In this document: in pieces, positions 1-8,550 of the stretch
Position numbering within the stretch: the first letter of the stretch is position 1
How the letters are laid out: every line of letters begins with the position of its first letter
Assembly (NCBI GenBank): GCA_913056365.1
Contig: CAJXLT010000006.1
Location: forward strand, 62,001-126,000
Reading direction: 5' to 3'
DNA length: 64,000 nt
Origin: an uncultured Paenibacillaceae bacterium
GTDB lineage: Bacteria > Bacillota > Bacilli > Paenibacillales > K13
The notes under the pieces: model-generated
Told to the model about the DNA's origin: nothing
Seen by the model: the letters and a program-made list of their open reading frames with translations, nothing else
Databases searched by the model: none
Translations under genes and position numbers: made by a program

Positions 1-693
1 ACACAACTGTGGTGGGATCTGCCTGTCGCGGATACGTTTGATTTGCTGAAATATATTTATAAAATACCGGATAACGTTTTCAGGGAAAATATGGAGCTTT
101 TTTCGGACATATTGGGTTTGCAGGAGTTCATGAAACAACCGGTTCGTCAGCTGAGTCTCGGTCAGAAGATGCGGGCGGATATCGGAGCGGCGCTGCTGCA
201 CAATCCAGAAATTATTTTCTTCGATGAGCCGACAATCGGGCTGGACGTCGTTGCGAAGGAGCAAATTCGGGAGTTCGTTCGTACGGTGAATCGTGAACGC
301 GGTACGACGATGCTGTTCACGACGCACGACATGCTCGATATCGAGAAGACGTGCAAGCGCATGATCATTATCGATCACGGCAAGAAGATTTATGACGGTA
401 CGGTTGAGGAAATCAAGGATAAGTATGGCAGAAGCCGCGTTCTCAGAGTCGAGTTCAGTGAGTATATTGCCGATGTGCAGCTGCCCGGCGCTGAGATGAT
501 CAAGGAGGAAGGCAACAAGAAGTGGTTTGAATTCCAGAAGGACCAGACGCAGGTTTCCCGCCTGATCAATACCCTTTCGCAAAAATATGGCATCGTTGAC
601 ATAACTGTACAAGAACCGGAAATCGAAGGGGTCATCCGTGAAATTTATCAGGGAGGGATTGACCTCAATGAGACTTTATCTGGAGTTAGCTAA
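1..693 (+). CDS. ABC-2 type exporter ATP-binding protein (5' end outside window)
   Basis: Cytoplasmic ATPase that would drive the two membrane proteins encoded next. The frame is open from base 1, so the Walker A part lies upstream of the window. What is visible is the signature region (QLSLGQKMRADIGAALL), Walker B with its glutamate (IIFFDEPTIGLD), the D-loop and the switch histidine (LFTTHD), followed by a C-terminal domain of about 90 residues typical of drug-exporter type ATPases. The stop overlaps the start of the next gene, as expected for translational coupling. It is most like the COG4586 group that pairs with ABC2_membrane_6 permeases. The transported compound cannot be read from the sequence; co-transcription with the carrier-protein genes at 3975-7878 suggests their product as cargo. 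Confidence 0.93.
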   Translation, partial: TQLWWDLPVADTFDLLKYIYKIPDNVFRENMELFSDILGLQEFMKQPVRQLSLGQKMRADIGAALLHNPEIIFFDEPTIGLDVVAKEQIREFVRTVNRERGTTMLFTTHDMLDIEKTCKRMIIIDHGKKIYDGTVEEIKDKYGRSRVLRVEFSEYIADVQLPGAEMIKEEGNKKWFEFQKDQTQVSRLINTLSQKYGIVDITVQEPEIEGVIREIYQGGIDLNETLSGVS

Positions 694-1456
694 GAAGTCG
701 TTCCAGAACAACATCGTATATCGGGCTGATTATTTCGCAAGCTTGATTAATGCGATCGTGTTAATCTTCGTGAATATTGCGATTTGGAAGGCGATCAACG
801 AGGAAGAAGGCGCGCTTGGCGGACTGCAGTTGAACATTCTGATCACCTATATCGTCATCTCGTTCTTAATGCAGACCGTGTATCAGATGGATGAGTATTT
901 CATCGAGGGGAAAGTGCGGACAGGTCTTATCTCGACCGACCTGCTGAAGCCGTTCTACTTCCGGCTCTTCGTCTTCTCGTACAATGTAGGATCGATGGTG
1001 TTCAAGTTCATTATGCAGTTCATCCCGGCTATGCTGCTCTCGGTGTTTCTCTTCCGCCTGTTGCCGCCATTCAATACTCAGATGCTCTTGTACTTCATCC
1101 TTAGCGCCATTCTCGGATACTTGGTGTTGTACAACATCAACTTCATCGTATGGATCAGCTCGTTCTGGTTCTACTGGACGTTCAGTCTCGTGACGATTAA
1201 GGACGCGGCAGTTATGATCCTGTCAGGAGCACTGATTCCGATCTGGTTCATGCCGACTTGGCTGATTGACTTCATCGAGTTGACTCCGTTCAACGCTATC
1301 TTCTACACGCCGATACTGATCTATCTTGGGATGATGCCAGAGGATGAGATATTCATGAGCATTGTGAAGCAAATTTTGTGGATCATCGCCCTGTTCGGCA
1401 TCGGTCATATTCTGTGGAAGCGAGCGACTAAGAAATTGGTCGTACAGGGAGGGTAA
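668..1456 (+). CDS. ABC-2 family permease, first subunit (ABC2_membrane_6-like)
   Basis: Integral membrane protein of about 262 residues with roughly six hydrophobic segments, no ATPase motifs, and a charged start MRLYLELAKKSF. I chose ATG 668 because a GGGAGGG ribosome site sits about nine bases upstream; an in-frame GTG at 638 lacks one. It overlaps the ATPase gene by 26 bases and is followed two bases later by a second permease. This gene order (ATPase, permease, permease) is that of the COG4586/COG4587/COG3694 exporter cassettes common in Firmicutes and actinobacteria. The subfamily assignment is from pattern and order; the substrate is unknown. Confidence 0.88.
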   Translation: MRLYLELAKKSFQNNIVYRADYFASLINAIVLIFVNIAIWKAINEEEGALGGLQLNILITYIVISFLMQTVYQMDEYFIEGKVRTGLISTDLLKPFYFRLFVFSYNVGSMVFKFIMQFIPAMLLSVFLFRLLPPFNTQMLLYFILSAILGYLVLYNINFIVWISSFWFYWTFSLVTIKDAAVMILSGALIPIWFMPTWLIDFIELTPFNAIFYTPILIYLGMMPEDEIFMSIVKQILWIIALFGIGHILWKRATKKLVVQGG

Positions 1457-1458
1457 TC

Positions 1459-2289
1459 GTGAGAAATTCGGGATTTCTTGAATCGTTGAATGTGTTCTAT
1501 CAGTATTCCAAGCTTAGTCTGAAGGTCATGCTGGAGTTCAAGCTGGATCGCTCTATGATTACACTTGCTATATTTTGCAGAGAGATGATCGCAGTAGTAG
1601 TCATGCTTCTGATTCTGGCGAGATTCCTGCACATTCGCGGTTGGGATATGAACCAGCTGTTCTTCCTATACAGCTTCCTGTTCATATCGTACAGCCTGTT
1701 CGTGTTTATTTTTGCCGGTGTTCGGGACTTCGACCAGCTAGTGCACAGCGGGGAATTTGACCGGTACTTAATAAGGCCGCGCGGCCTGCTGTTTCAAGTC
1801 GTAGCATCGAAGATTGATCTGCCCGCGACACTCGGTCACGGGGTAGTGGGCGTCATTCTGTTTATGAATACGGCCTTTAGCGTCGGGATTACATGGAATA
1901 TGCAAAATATACTGTTTTATATTTCAGTCGTTGTTGGCGGAGCAGTCATTCAAGCGTCGATCTTCATGCTGACAGCGTGTATGAGCTTCTGGGCGATACG
2001 GATTGAGAATATCCGTAACCTGATCTTCTTTAATGCAAGACGTATTGCGGGGTATCCAATCAGCTTTTATCCTGCATTCATTCAGAAGATGTTGATATTC
2101 ATCGTGCCGTTTTCGTTCGTCAATTATTTTCCGGCACAGTTTTTCATCCGCAAGGAAGACATGAATTTGTTCTGGGACGGATTTATGTATATGACACCGG
2201 TAGTCGGTGTAGTGATGTTCGTCGTTGTCAGCTTATTCTGGCGATTCGGTGTGCGGAGCTACTCCAGCTCTGGCAATGCGTTGTACTGA
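1459..2289 (+). CDS. ABC-2 family permease, second subunit (COG3694-like)
   Basis: Second membrane subunit of the exporter, 276 residues with about six hydrophobic helices, starting at GTG 1459 behind an AGGGAGGG ribosome site. It contains the stretch FDRYLIRPRGLLFQV after the second helix, which is characteristic of this permease group (a cytosolic loop with LLRP or LIRP). It would form a heterodimeric pore with the product at 668-1456. The next gene begins 52 bases downstream on the same strand with no terminator in between, so the exporter is probably co-transcribed with the nucleotidase and the carrier-protein module. Confidence 0.88.
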   Translation: MRNSGFLESLNVFYQYSKLSLKVMLEFKLDRSMITLAIFCREMIAVVVMLLILARFLHIRGWDMNQLFFLYSFLFISYSLFVFIFAGVRDFDQLVHSGEFDRYLIRPRGLLFQVVASKIDLPATLGHGVVGVILFMNTAFSVGITWNMQNILFYISVVVGGAVIQASIFMLTACMSFWAIRIENIRNLIFFNARRIAGYPISFYPAFIQKMLIFIVPFSFVNYFPAQFFIRKEDMNLFWDGFMYMTPVVGVVMFVVVSLFWRFGVRSYSSSGNALY

Positions 2290-2341
2290 TGTGCGGGAGA
2301 TAGAAGGGGATTAAGTAAGGGAAGAAGGGAACTTTGAAAAG

Positions 2342-3928
2342 ATGAAAAAGTATACGAATTTGATCGTGATCGGTGTAATCCTGGTAGGAGTGCTTACCTT
2401 CTTCGCTGTTCGTGCGTTCAATTTCCAGGACATGCTGGTGTCTGTCGGCTACTACGATAAGAAAGTGACAATTCTTAACACAGCCGATATTCACGGGCAT
2501 CTGCGTTATAACAATGTGAATGGCGAGTACGTAACGCTAGGCGAGACCTACCTGGAAATGGGGATGGCGCTGACCAAAGGATTGATCGACGAAGAGCGAA
2601 GCGGCAATCCGAATGTGCTGCTGTTCGATAGCGGCGATGCGTTCCACGGCACGCCAGAAGCGTTAGTGAACGAGGGTGCCGGGATGATTGAAGCTATGAA
2701 CCTGATGGACTATGACGTGATGGTGCCGGGCAACCATGAGTACAACTGGGATTGGGATCGGGCGAAGGAGATTGAAGAAGAGATCAACTTCCCTATGATC
2801 GTGGCGAATGTATTCAAGGACGGTAAGCCTGCCTATGAAGGTCACATAATCTTCGAGGTCGACGGTTTGAAGCTTGGTGTGTTCGGCTTGACTAGTAAGC
2901 AATTTCTGCAAAACATGCAGGTATATGATACGACGGGTATCACATATGAAGACCCAGTCAAGCATGCGAAAGAGCAGATCGCTCTGCTTCGTGAACAAAA
3001 TGTCGATGCCATCATTTTTCTGTCCCATCTCGGGGACGACCTGGACAAGCAGCTGGTAGAGGAACACGGCGTGGAAGGCATTGATCTGATCTTGGCCGGA
3101 CATGGGCATGCGCTCTATGAGGAAGTGGAGAAGGTCAAGGATACGTATATTGCAGAAGCAGGCAGTTATTCTACGCATCTCGGTGTAGCTGATCTGTATT
3201 TCCGCAACGGCAAGGTAGATAAAGTAGTGTGGTCGCTCAGACAATCGGACGATACGAGCAAGGAAGACCCAGAGATTCGGGCAATTGCGGAGGAATATCA
3301 TGCTATAGCGCTGGAGCAAGGCAAGAAGGTTGTGGGGACAGCGCCTGAAGTGCTGGACGGCTTGCGTTGGAATGTGCGGACGAAGGAGACGAACTTTGCC
3401 AATCTGATCACGGACGCGATGCGAGAGGTTGGCGAGGCGGACATGACGCTGTTCAATGGCGGAGGCATCCGGGAAAGTATCGATGCAGGCGATATTGACT
3501 TGTACAGCATTTCGAGTGCGCTGCCGTTCGTCAATACGCTGGTGACCGTCGAGTTGAAGGGCGAGGCTCTGTATGAAGCGATTGAGCATGGCTTGCGGAC
3601 ATGGCCGTATGGCGCGAGCAACGGGGGCTTCCCGCAAGTGTCGGGCATTAGCTACCAGATCGACGGATCGAAGCCTGCAGGCAAGCGTCTCATGAGTATT
3701 ACGAAGGATGGCAAGCCGCTGGACAAGGATCAAACCTATCGGGTCGCCATAACGGACTACTTGTTGGCTGGTGGTGATGGCTACGAAATGTTCGAGGACG
3801 CGAAGGTCGTCTACCGGGGTGAGCTGCTAAGCGACATGCTGGCGAAGTATATCGAAGAGATGGGAGTCGTCGATCCGAAGATCGAAGGCCGGATTGTAGT
3901 AGAGAATCAGCGTTACAAGGACAATTAA
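2342..3928 (+). CDS. Membrane-anchored bifunctional metallophosphatase/5'-nucleotidase
   Basis: 528 residues. An N-terminal hydrophobic segment (about residues 6-25) acts as signal anchor, so the enzyme should face outside. The metallophosphoesterase domain shows DIH at 49-51, FDSGDAF near 95-101, GNHE at 130-133, SHLG near 228 and GHGH at 253-256. The C-terminal 5'-nucleotidase domain has NFANLITDAM, NGGGIR and the substrate-stacking region YLLAGGDGY. The family (UshA/YfkN) hydrolyses nucleoside mono-, di- or cyclic phosphates. All metal ligands appear intact. It lies 52 bases after the exporter and 46 bases before a nucleotidyltransferase-fold gene, so it may act on an exported nucleotide-bearing product rather than in general scavenging; that link is inference. 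Confidence 0.93.
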   Translation: MKKYTNLIVIGVILVGVLTFFAVRAFNFQDMLVSVGYYDKKVTILNTADIHGHLRYNNVNGEYVTLGETYLEMGMALTKGLIDEERSGNPNVLLFDSGDAFHGTPEALVNEGAGMIEAMNLMDYDVMVPGNHEYNWDWDRAKEIEEEINFPMIVANVFKDGKPAYEGHIIFEVDGLKLGVFGLTSKQFLQNMQVYDTTGITYEDPVKHAKEQIALLREQNVDAIIFLSHLGDDLDKQLVEEHGVEGIDLILAGHGHALYEEVEKVKDTYIAEAGSYSTHLGVADLYFRNGKVDKVVWSLRQSDDTSKEDPEIRAIAEEYHAIALEQGKKVVGTAPEVLDGLRWNVRTKETNFANLITDAMREVGEADMTLFNGGGIRESIDAGDIDLYSISSALPFVNTLVTVELKGEALYEAIEHGLRTWPYGASNGGFPQVSGISYQIDGSKPAGKRLMSITKDGKPLDKDQTYRVAITDYLLAGGDGYEMFEDAKVVYRGELLSDMLAKYIEEMGVVDPKIEGRIVVENQRYKDN

Positions 3929-3974
3929 GAACAGGGATCATACCACTAACTTAAACGAGGGAGAGTGTAATTGT

Positions 3975-5099
3975 ATGACGACATTGACGAAGTACGAGAA
4001 CATTACATTGGAGCAAGAGCTGGTACTGCAGCTGTCGCAATTCCGGACAGCAGACAAGGAGCGAATTGAGGCGATTCTTAGCGAGAAGTTGGATTTGGCT
4101 GAAATCTTGGGACATCTGTCCTATAACCGGACAGCGGGCATTGCTTATCACACGCTTCGTGCGATCAACGCACCGTTCTTTAACCGCGAATTCGAAATGG
4201 TATTGTTCTTGATCCATCAAGTGCAGGAATTGCGGACGAAGTCGCACAACCAATATATTACCCAAATTGCAAAAGCGATGAAGGAAAGCGGCATTCCGCA
4301 TGCGTTCCTGAAGGGTTCGATTCTGGCGCATTCGATCTATCCGGCTGGCTGCCGCATATCGAGCGATATCGACATTCTGCTCAACGGCGACGATCTGACA
4401 GCTTGCAGCAACGTATTCAAGGAGCTCGGCTTTATTCAAGGCTTCCATGATGAGAACAAAAATATTGTCGTACCTGCGACGAGACGCGAATTGGTCAACT
4501 ACCGCATGAACTACGGCGAGGTTGTGCCGTTCCGGAAGGTAGTCGATGATCCAGGCATCAATCTAATCGAGATCGACATTAACTTCTCGCTCGATTGGCT
4601 GCCGCACGGAACAGAGCAGGCGGTAAGCAATTTCATCGCACAATCTGAGGATTATGTATTCGACAACGGCCAGCAGGTGAGCGCATTGCCGAAGGAATAC
4701 TTCTTGGCACACTTGTGTGTCCATCTATTCAAGGAGGCGCAGGTCATTACTTGGGTAGAATGGCAGCGTGACATGGGGATGTATAAATTTGTCGACATTT
4801 ACGGCTTCCTGACCGATCCGAATCTGAACATGAACTGGGAGAAGTTCATTCAACTTCTGAACGAGAATGATATTGTCAAAGAATGCTATTATTCCTTGGA
4901 TTATACGCGCACATTCTTCCCGGTCCTGAATGAGAATAAAGGATTTGTCGAGATGATGGAGCGCATCAAGCCGAGCAACATCGATTACTTGGAGGAAGTC
5001 ATCGACGGAGGCAATCCCGATGTGAAGTACAAGTGGAAGAAGGACTTGCTGACGCGCTTCTTCGATATGAAGCGGATCGATCTGCTGGAGAAGATCTAG
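3975..5099 (+). CDS. Nucleotidyltransferase-fold protein (NTP_transf_5-like)
   Basis: 374 residues, soluble. The central part has FLKGS (111-115), then SSDIDIL with Asp131 and Asp133, and a third acidic residue in IEIDINF (Asp201). This is the arrangement of polymerase-beta type nucleotidyltransferases and matches the uncharacterised NTP_transf_5 family, in which LKG replaces the usual GS helix motif. The acidic residues are intact, so catalysis is plausible, for example transfer of a nucleotide to a hydroxyl or amine. Family members occur in peptide and other natural-product clusters. Here the gene starts the carrier-protein module and ends 52 bases before the ACP gene. The substrate is unknown. 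Confidence 0.8.
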   Translation: MTTLTKYENITLEQELVLQLSQFRTADKERIEAILSEKLDLAEILGHLSYNRTAGIAYHTLRAINAPFFNREFEMVLFLIHQVQELRTKSHNQYITQIAKAMKESGIPHAFLKGSILAHSIYPAGCRISSDIDILLNGDDLTACSNVFKELGFIQGFHDENKNIVVPATRRELVNYRMNYGEVVPFRKVVDDPGINLIEIDINFSLDWLPHGTEQAVSNFIAQSEDYVFDNGQQVSALPKEYFLAHLCVHLFKEAQVITWVEWQRDMGMYKFVDIYGFLTDPNLNMNWEKFIQLLNENDIVKECYYSLDYTRTFFPVLNENKGFVEMMERIKPSNIDYLEEVIDGGNPDVKYKWKKDLLTRFFDMKRIDLLEKI

Positions 5100-5151
5100 A
5101 CTGGCATTCGCCGGCAACATGCTGCGTGTCCAGTCAGAAAGTAGGTGAATG

Positions 5152-5427
5152 ATGAGTACAACGCTTGATGTAGAAGAGATTAAGGTTTTTTTGCGGGATG
5201 CCGTTGTCCGACTTGTCGAGGAGCCGGATTCGCTCGGTGACTGGCAGGATGATACGAAGCTGGACGACCATTTCAATTCCATCATTATGGTCAATCTGAT
5301 GGTTGAGATTGAAGACAAGTTCAGCATTGTGTATGAGCCGCATGAGATCACAGTAGATTATTTCAGCACAATCGAGGTTATGACGAGTTTCGTCATGCAG
5401 AAACTCAGTTCAAGTGAAGCTTCGTAG
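5152..5427 (+). CDS. Stand-alone acyl (aminoacyl) carrier protein
   Basis: 91 acidic residues with the four-helix carrier-protein pattern. The phosphopantetheine attachment site is FNSIIMVNLM with Ser43; the usual DSL/DSI has Asn in place of Asp before the serine. Helix II continues as VEIEDKF, then helix III/IV as in ACPs. ATG 5152 is better placed than ATG 5149 relative to the GTAGGTGA ribosome site at about 5141-5148. The gene lies directly before a carrier-protein ligase, which makes it the obvious partner and an aminoacyl rather than fatty-acyl carrier likely. A phosphopantetheinyl transferase is not encoded in the window, so a host enzyme would be needed. Confidence 0.88.
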   Translation: MSTTLDVEEIKVFLRDAVVRLVEEPDSLGDWQDDTKLDDHFNSIIMVNLMVEIEDKFSIVYEPHEITVDYFSTIEVMTSFVMQKLSSSEAS

Positions 5428-5443
5428 TGAGGAGGCGCATAGA

Positions 5444-6772
5444 GTGAGATTGGAAGTCGACTGTCCAGTTACACATGCAGAGGTTAGGAAGACGATGCAA
5501 TATCAGCTGCGCTTTTACTTTCCAGAAATTACGAGCGTCACCTTCCAGGACGACAAGCGGGTTGTCCTGGAGTCAGAGGTGGCGCTTCCGGAGCAGAAGG
5601 TGAAGGCGTCGATTGAGAAGGCCATTCGCAAATTTGGCAGAATTAATGAACGGATGCAGAGCAAGCAGTTATTCGATTCTGACAGTGATGACGCGCAGGC
5701 GTATGTGCAGGAGCGCACGCCCGAGGCATTGCAGGCTTCTTTCCTGGAGGCGGTAGATGTCTTGCTCCATGAACTGGAGGACGGAACGAAGCACAAGGCT
5801 GATCCGCTGTTCGGGGAGCAGATGCATAAGGTGAGACCCGGCTTGAATGTGCTAGCCAATGAGAGTGTGATCGTGATGGATGCGCTGGACCGCTTCTTCA
5901 TGAATGTGATGGTGAAGGCGTTCGACGCGCAGGAGATGAAGCCGCCTTCTATGATCTCTTCATCAGTCGTGGACAAGGCGGGCTACTTCGAGACGGGCTG
6001 CCAACATATCAGCTTCGTCTCGCCGATTAGCAACGATCCGGAGGTATTCGACGAATTTCTGCCATTCTGGAGTGAGGCTTCAGATGAAGACGGAGTTTGT
6101 CATGACGAGCGGCTGCGCCAGTATACGAAGGTGCCGAAGGATATATTGACACCTGCGATCTGTCTACACAGCTATCCGTTGTTCGAGAATCGCAAGATTG
6201 CGAGCGGTGAGATGGTGACACTGTCAATGTCGGGATCGGTGTTCCGGGACGAATCCGGCAATCTGAACAATGAAGAACGGCTGAACGAGTTCAAGATGCG
6301 GGAAGCGATCTTCTTCGGTGCGCAACAGAAGCTGTTGGATACGCATCCGGGATTAGTATCGTTGTTCGCGTTATGCGGTCATTTCTTGGGCTTCCGCTTC
6401 AAGATCGAGACGTCGAATGATATTTTCTTCGATGAGAACGCGATGCAGCAGCTGTTGAGTCAGCTTGTCTCGGATAACAAGATTGAATTTACCGTGTATA
6501 GTGAATCGAAGCAGAAGTATATTGCGATCGCATCGTTGAACAAGCATCATCAGCATTTCTCGAAGAACTTCCATATCTATGACACGGACGATCAGCCGGT
6601 TGATACGATGTGCATTGCATTCGGCTTGAGTCGCTTTGTGTACTTGATGATGGAACGGATTGAGCGTGATGGACTGCAAGCGTTCACGCAAGCCCTGACG
6701 GCGAAACGGGATGAGATCAGCAATTGGAACGGGGTGAAGGAATGGAAGCAAGTCGGACAGCTCGGCGGATAA
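5444..6772 (+). CDS. Class II aaRS-like amino acid:[carrier protein] ligase
   Basis: 442 residues from GTG 5444, set eight bases behind GGAGG. The catalytic half resembles the seryl-tRNA synthetase-derived ligases that load an amino acid on a carrier protein. It shows GYFETG (180-185), PAICLHSYPLF (237-247), motif 2 FRDES...ERLNEFKMREAIFFG (267-292, Arg268) and motif 3 CIAFGLSRF (390-398). Cys240, Glu287 and Cys390 fall where the zinc ligands of that family lie, which supports an active amino-acid-binding site. There is no tRNA-binding domain; the N-terminal 130 residues are unfamiliar. Partner: the ACP encoded 16 bases upstream. The amino acid used (small residues such as Gly or Ala in studied family members) cannot be told. 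Confidence 0.84.
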   Translation: MRLEVDCPVTHAEVRKTMQYQLRFYFPEITSVTFQDDKRVVLESEVALPEQKVKASIEKAIRKFGRINERMQSKQLFDSDSDDAQAYVQERTPEALQASFLEAVDVLLHELEDGTKHKADPLFGEQMHKVRPGLNVLANESVIVMDALDRFFMNVMVKAFDAQEMKPPSMISSSVVDKAGYFETGCQHISFVSPISNDPEVFDEFLPFWSEASDEDGVCHDERLRQYTKVPKDILTPAICLHSYPLFENRKIASGEMVTLSMSGSVFRDESGNLNNEERLNEFKMREAIFFGAQQKLLDTHPGLVSLFALCGHFLGFRFKIETSNDIFFDENAMQQLLSQLVSDNKIEFTVYSESKQKYIAIASLNKHHQHFSKNFHIYDTDDQPVDTMCIAFGLSRFVYLMMERIERDGLQAFTQALTAKRDEISNWNGVKEWKQVGQLGG

Positions 6773-7878
6773 TCGAGAATGTGCCTCGTTATTACGAGCC
6801 CTATGTAAATGATTGCTTTCTGAACGCTTATGGAGCAGTCTTAGGGTATATGGGGCTCAATCCGGAAGTTATTTTGGCAGATTATATGTCCTTTATGTTC
6901 GAGGAAGACACAGGGTATATTGGCTCCACGTATTTCTACAAGCATTATGCCTCTGTCGAATTTACCGAAGAAGAGCTGAATACATCGCTTGAGCTGGTGT
7001 ACTTCCCGGCAACAAGTGTGTATGATCCGGCTGCTGCCGGTACAGCGCAACGGTCGGGTGACGGCATTACGATTCGCTGGTACATTCACGATGATTACGA
7101 GGTGGCTGCCGAGCGGACTCGCGAGCTGATTGATGCAGGCAAGCCAGTTATCGCCTTCGTCGATATGCATGAGATGAACTACCACCCATTCTATCAGAAG
7201 GATCACCAGCTGCATGCAGTGCTCCTTACTGGATACGATGAGGAGCAGCGCAAGTATGATCTGTTCGACAAGTACAAGATGGGTAATTGTGATTTTGACG
7301 GGCAGCTCTCGTATGACGATATACGCAACGGACGGACTGCTGAAGTCCCGATTGTCAATCCCGTTGTCGGGGAGATCAAGCGGCCCATCCGCAACCTGTG
7401 GGTCGAAGTGGAAGTAAGCGACGGATTCGCATTGACCGATGATAAGCTGAAGCAAATTTTGCGCAAAAGTCGGGAGACGATGCTCGGAGAGAGACCTATA
7501 CTTGGTCAGACGTGCGGTCTTGCCAAGATCGACGCCTTGCGTCAGTCTCTCATTAGCAAGAAGGGCTCGGAATTGGATGAGAAGACCGTCTTCATGCTCG
7601 GCAACTACTACTTGCAGAACTTCAAGGGCATCAGCCGCAGCCGCCAGCGGTTCAAGGCTTTCGTCGAGCAGATCGCGGACAAGCTTCCGGCAGAGGTGTC
7701 GGAAGAGATGATTCGTGACCTAGAGGAATCGGCCAAGCTATGGCAGGTATGCTCTACGCTGGCGTTGAAGCTGGCTCGGTCCAAGCGGGAGTCGATACTG
7801 GATGACCTGGATCGCCAGCTGCAGCACATCGTGGAGGCAGAAGGCCGGGTCGTCGAGCAGATGGCTCATGTAATCTGA
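6742..7878 (+). CDS. BtrH-like papain-fold acyltransferase
   Basis: 378 residues; ATG 6742 overlaps the ligase gene by 31 bases, so the two are coupled. The N-terminal 200 residues follow the BtrH_N pattern: Cys25 in NDCFLNAYGAVLGYMG, then GKPVIAFVDMHEM and HAVLLTGYDEE with His158, and YDLFDKY supplying Asp173/Asp176, giving a Cys/His/Asp set. BtrH in butirosin synthesis moves an acyl group from a carrier protein to an aminoglycoside. By analogy this enzyme would take the aminoacyl group from the neighbouring ACP to an acceptor amine or hydroxyl. The C-terminal 170 residues are helical and charged, without a recognised family. Function is inferred from fold and context; a cysteine peptidase is the alternative. 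Confidence 0.72.
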   Translation: MEASRTARRIIENVPRYYEPYVNDCFLNAYGAVLGYMGLNPEVILADYMSFMFEEDTGYIGSTYFYKHYASVEFTEEELNTSLELVYFPATSVYDPAAAGTAQRSGDGITIRWYIHDDYEVAAERTRELIDAGKPVIAFVDMHEMNYHPFYQKDHQLHAVLLTGYDEEQRKYDLFDKYKMGNCDFDGQLSYDDIRNGRTAEVPIVNPVVGEIKRPIRNLWVEVEVSDGFALTDDKLKQILRKSRETMLGERPILGQTCGLAKIDALRQSLISKKGSELDEKTVFMLGNYYLQNFKGISRSRQRFKAFVEQIADKLPAEVSEEMIRDLEESAKLWQVCSTLALKLARSKRESILDDLDRQLQHIVEAEGRVVEQMAHVI

Positions 7879-8550
7879 AGCATATAGCAATTCGCACGTA
7901 ACGAACGCGCCAGCGCTGCCAGAAGGCGGCAGCGAACGCGTTCGTTCGCGCATTGTGCTTGGGGCGGATGCTAGTGGTGCTGTCGTATAGTCGTAGTGCA
8001 TGCTGCTGCGCGCGGTCGTGTAGTCGAACCGTTATACAGTAACACTCGATACACGCGATCGCATTGCTGTTGTGCGGTCATATAGTATCGCTGCTTGTGG
8101 TCGCATGACGTCCTTCTACTGTGCGGTTAAGCACTCATGCCATCGTTCTCATGTTCGATCATGCGCTCGTGTGCTCAAATTGCTGCAATTGTGCAGGCTT
8201 TGACTGTGCTGAAGTATGAATTTCACGAAATTCCTGCGAATCTGCATCTTTCAATCTCAGAACCGGCCATATCTGGCTATGTTGCGGTACGAAGTCTGTA
8301 TAATCGCAGTTATTTCGCAGTTCTCGCGTTGATATCGAATGAAAGCCTGCACATCTGCTTTTTTTATGCCTAACTGCCTAACGGGCTACCTGCCACTTCT
8401 GCGTATCCATCTAGCTCACTCTCAATAAGAAGGAATGCATATGAATCATTCATGCAGTCGATTTCTACTACGTAGGCAGGCTTCTCTAGGCGGAGCGGTT
8501 GGAAGTAGGTGTAAGATCGTTGCGGTGTTGAATAATAAGGAGGTATCCCA
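7879..8550. other. Intergenic region with a strong hairpin and degenerate repeats
   Basis: 672 bases without a convincing gene. At 7900-7946 a hairpin has a perfect ten-base outer stem (AACGAACGCG with its complement) and an inner CGCTGCC/GGCAGCG stem, but no T-run, so it may end or protect the upstream mRNA. From about 7975 to 8130 there is a degenerate series with GCGGTCGTGTAGT-like units. From 8179 on lies a dispersed repeat listed separately. A 78-codon open frame at 8137-8373 is explained by that repeat and is not called a gene. Confidence 0.6.
8179..8373. repeat. Dispersed intergenic repeat, copy 1 (second copy 29731-29930)
   Basis: About 195 bases that align along their length with 29731-29930. 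Shared blocks include ATTGTGCAGGCTTT, CTGCATCTTTCA/GTACATCTTTCA, GTATAATCGCAG/GTATTATCGTAG and GCCTGCACAT. The copies are diverged but colinear, and each contains short palindromes such as CTGCAATTGTGCAG. Neither copy codes for a protein in a conserved frame. Confidence 0.6.

Noticed and set aside
2663..3733. Long minus-strand open frame (356 codons) opposite the 5'-nucleotidase gene
   Set aside because: Complement shadow of a clear gene; no ribosome site, no family pattern, unusual residue mix rich in Arg, His and Leu.
8137..8373. 78-codon frame upstream of the PPOX gene
   Set aside because: Lies in a dispersed non-coding repeat whose other copy does not keep the frame.
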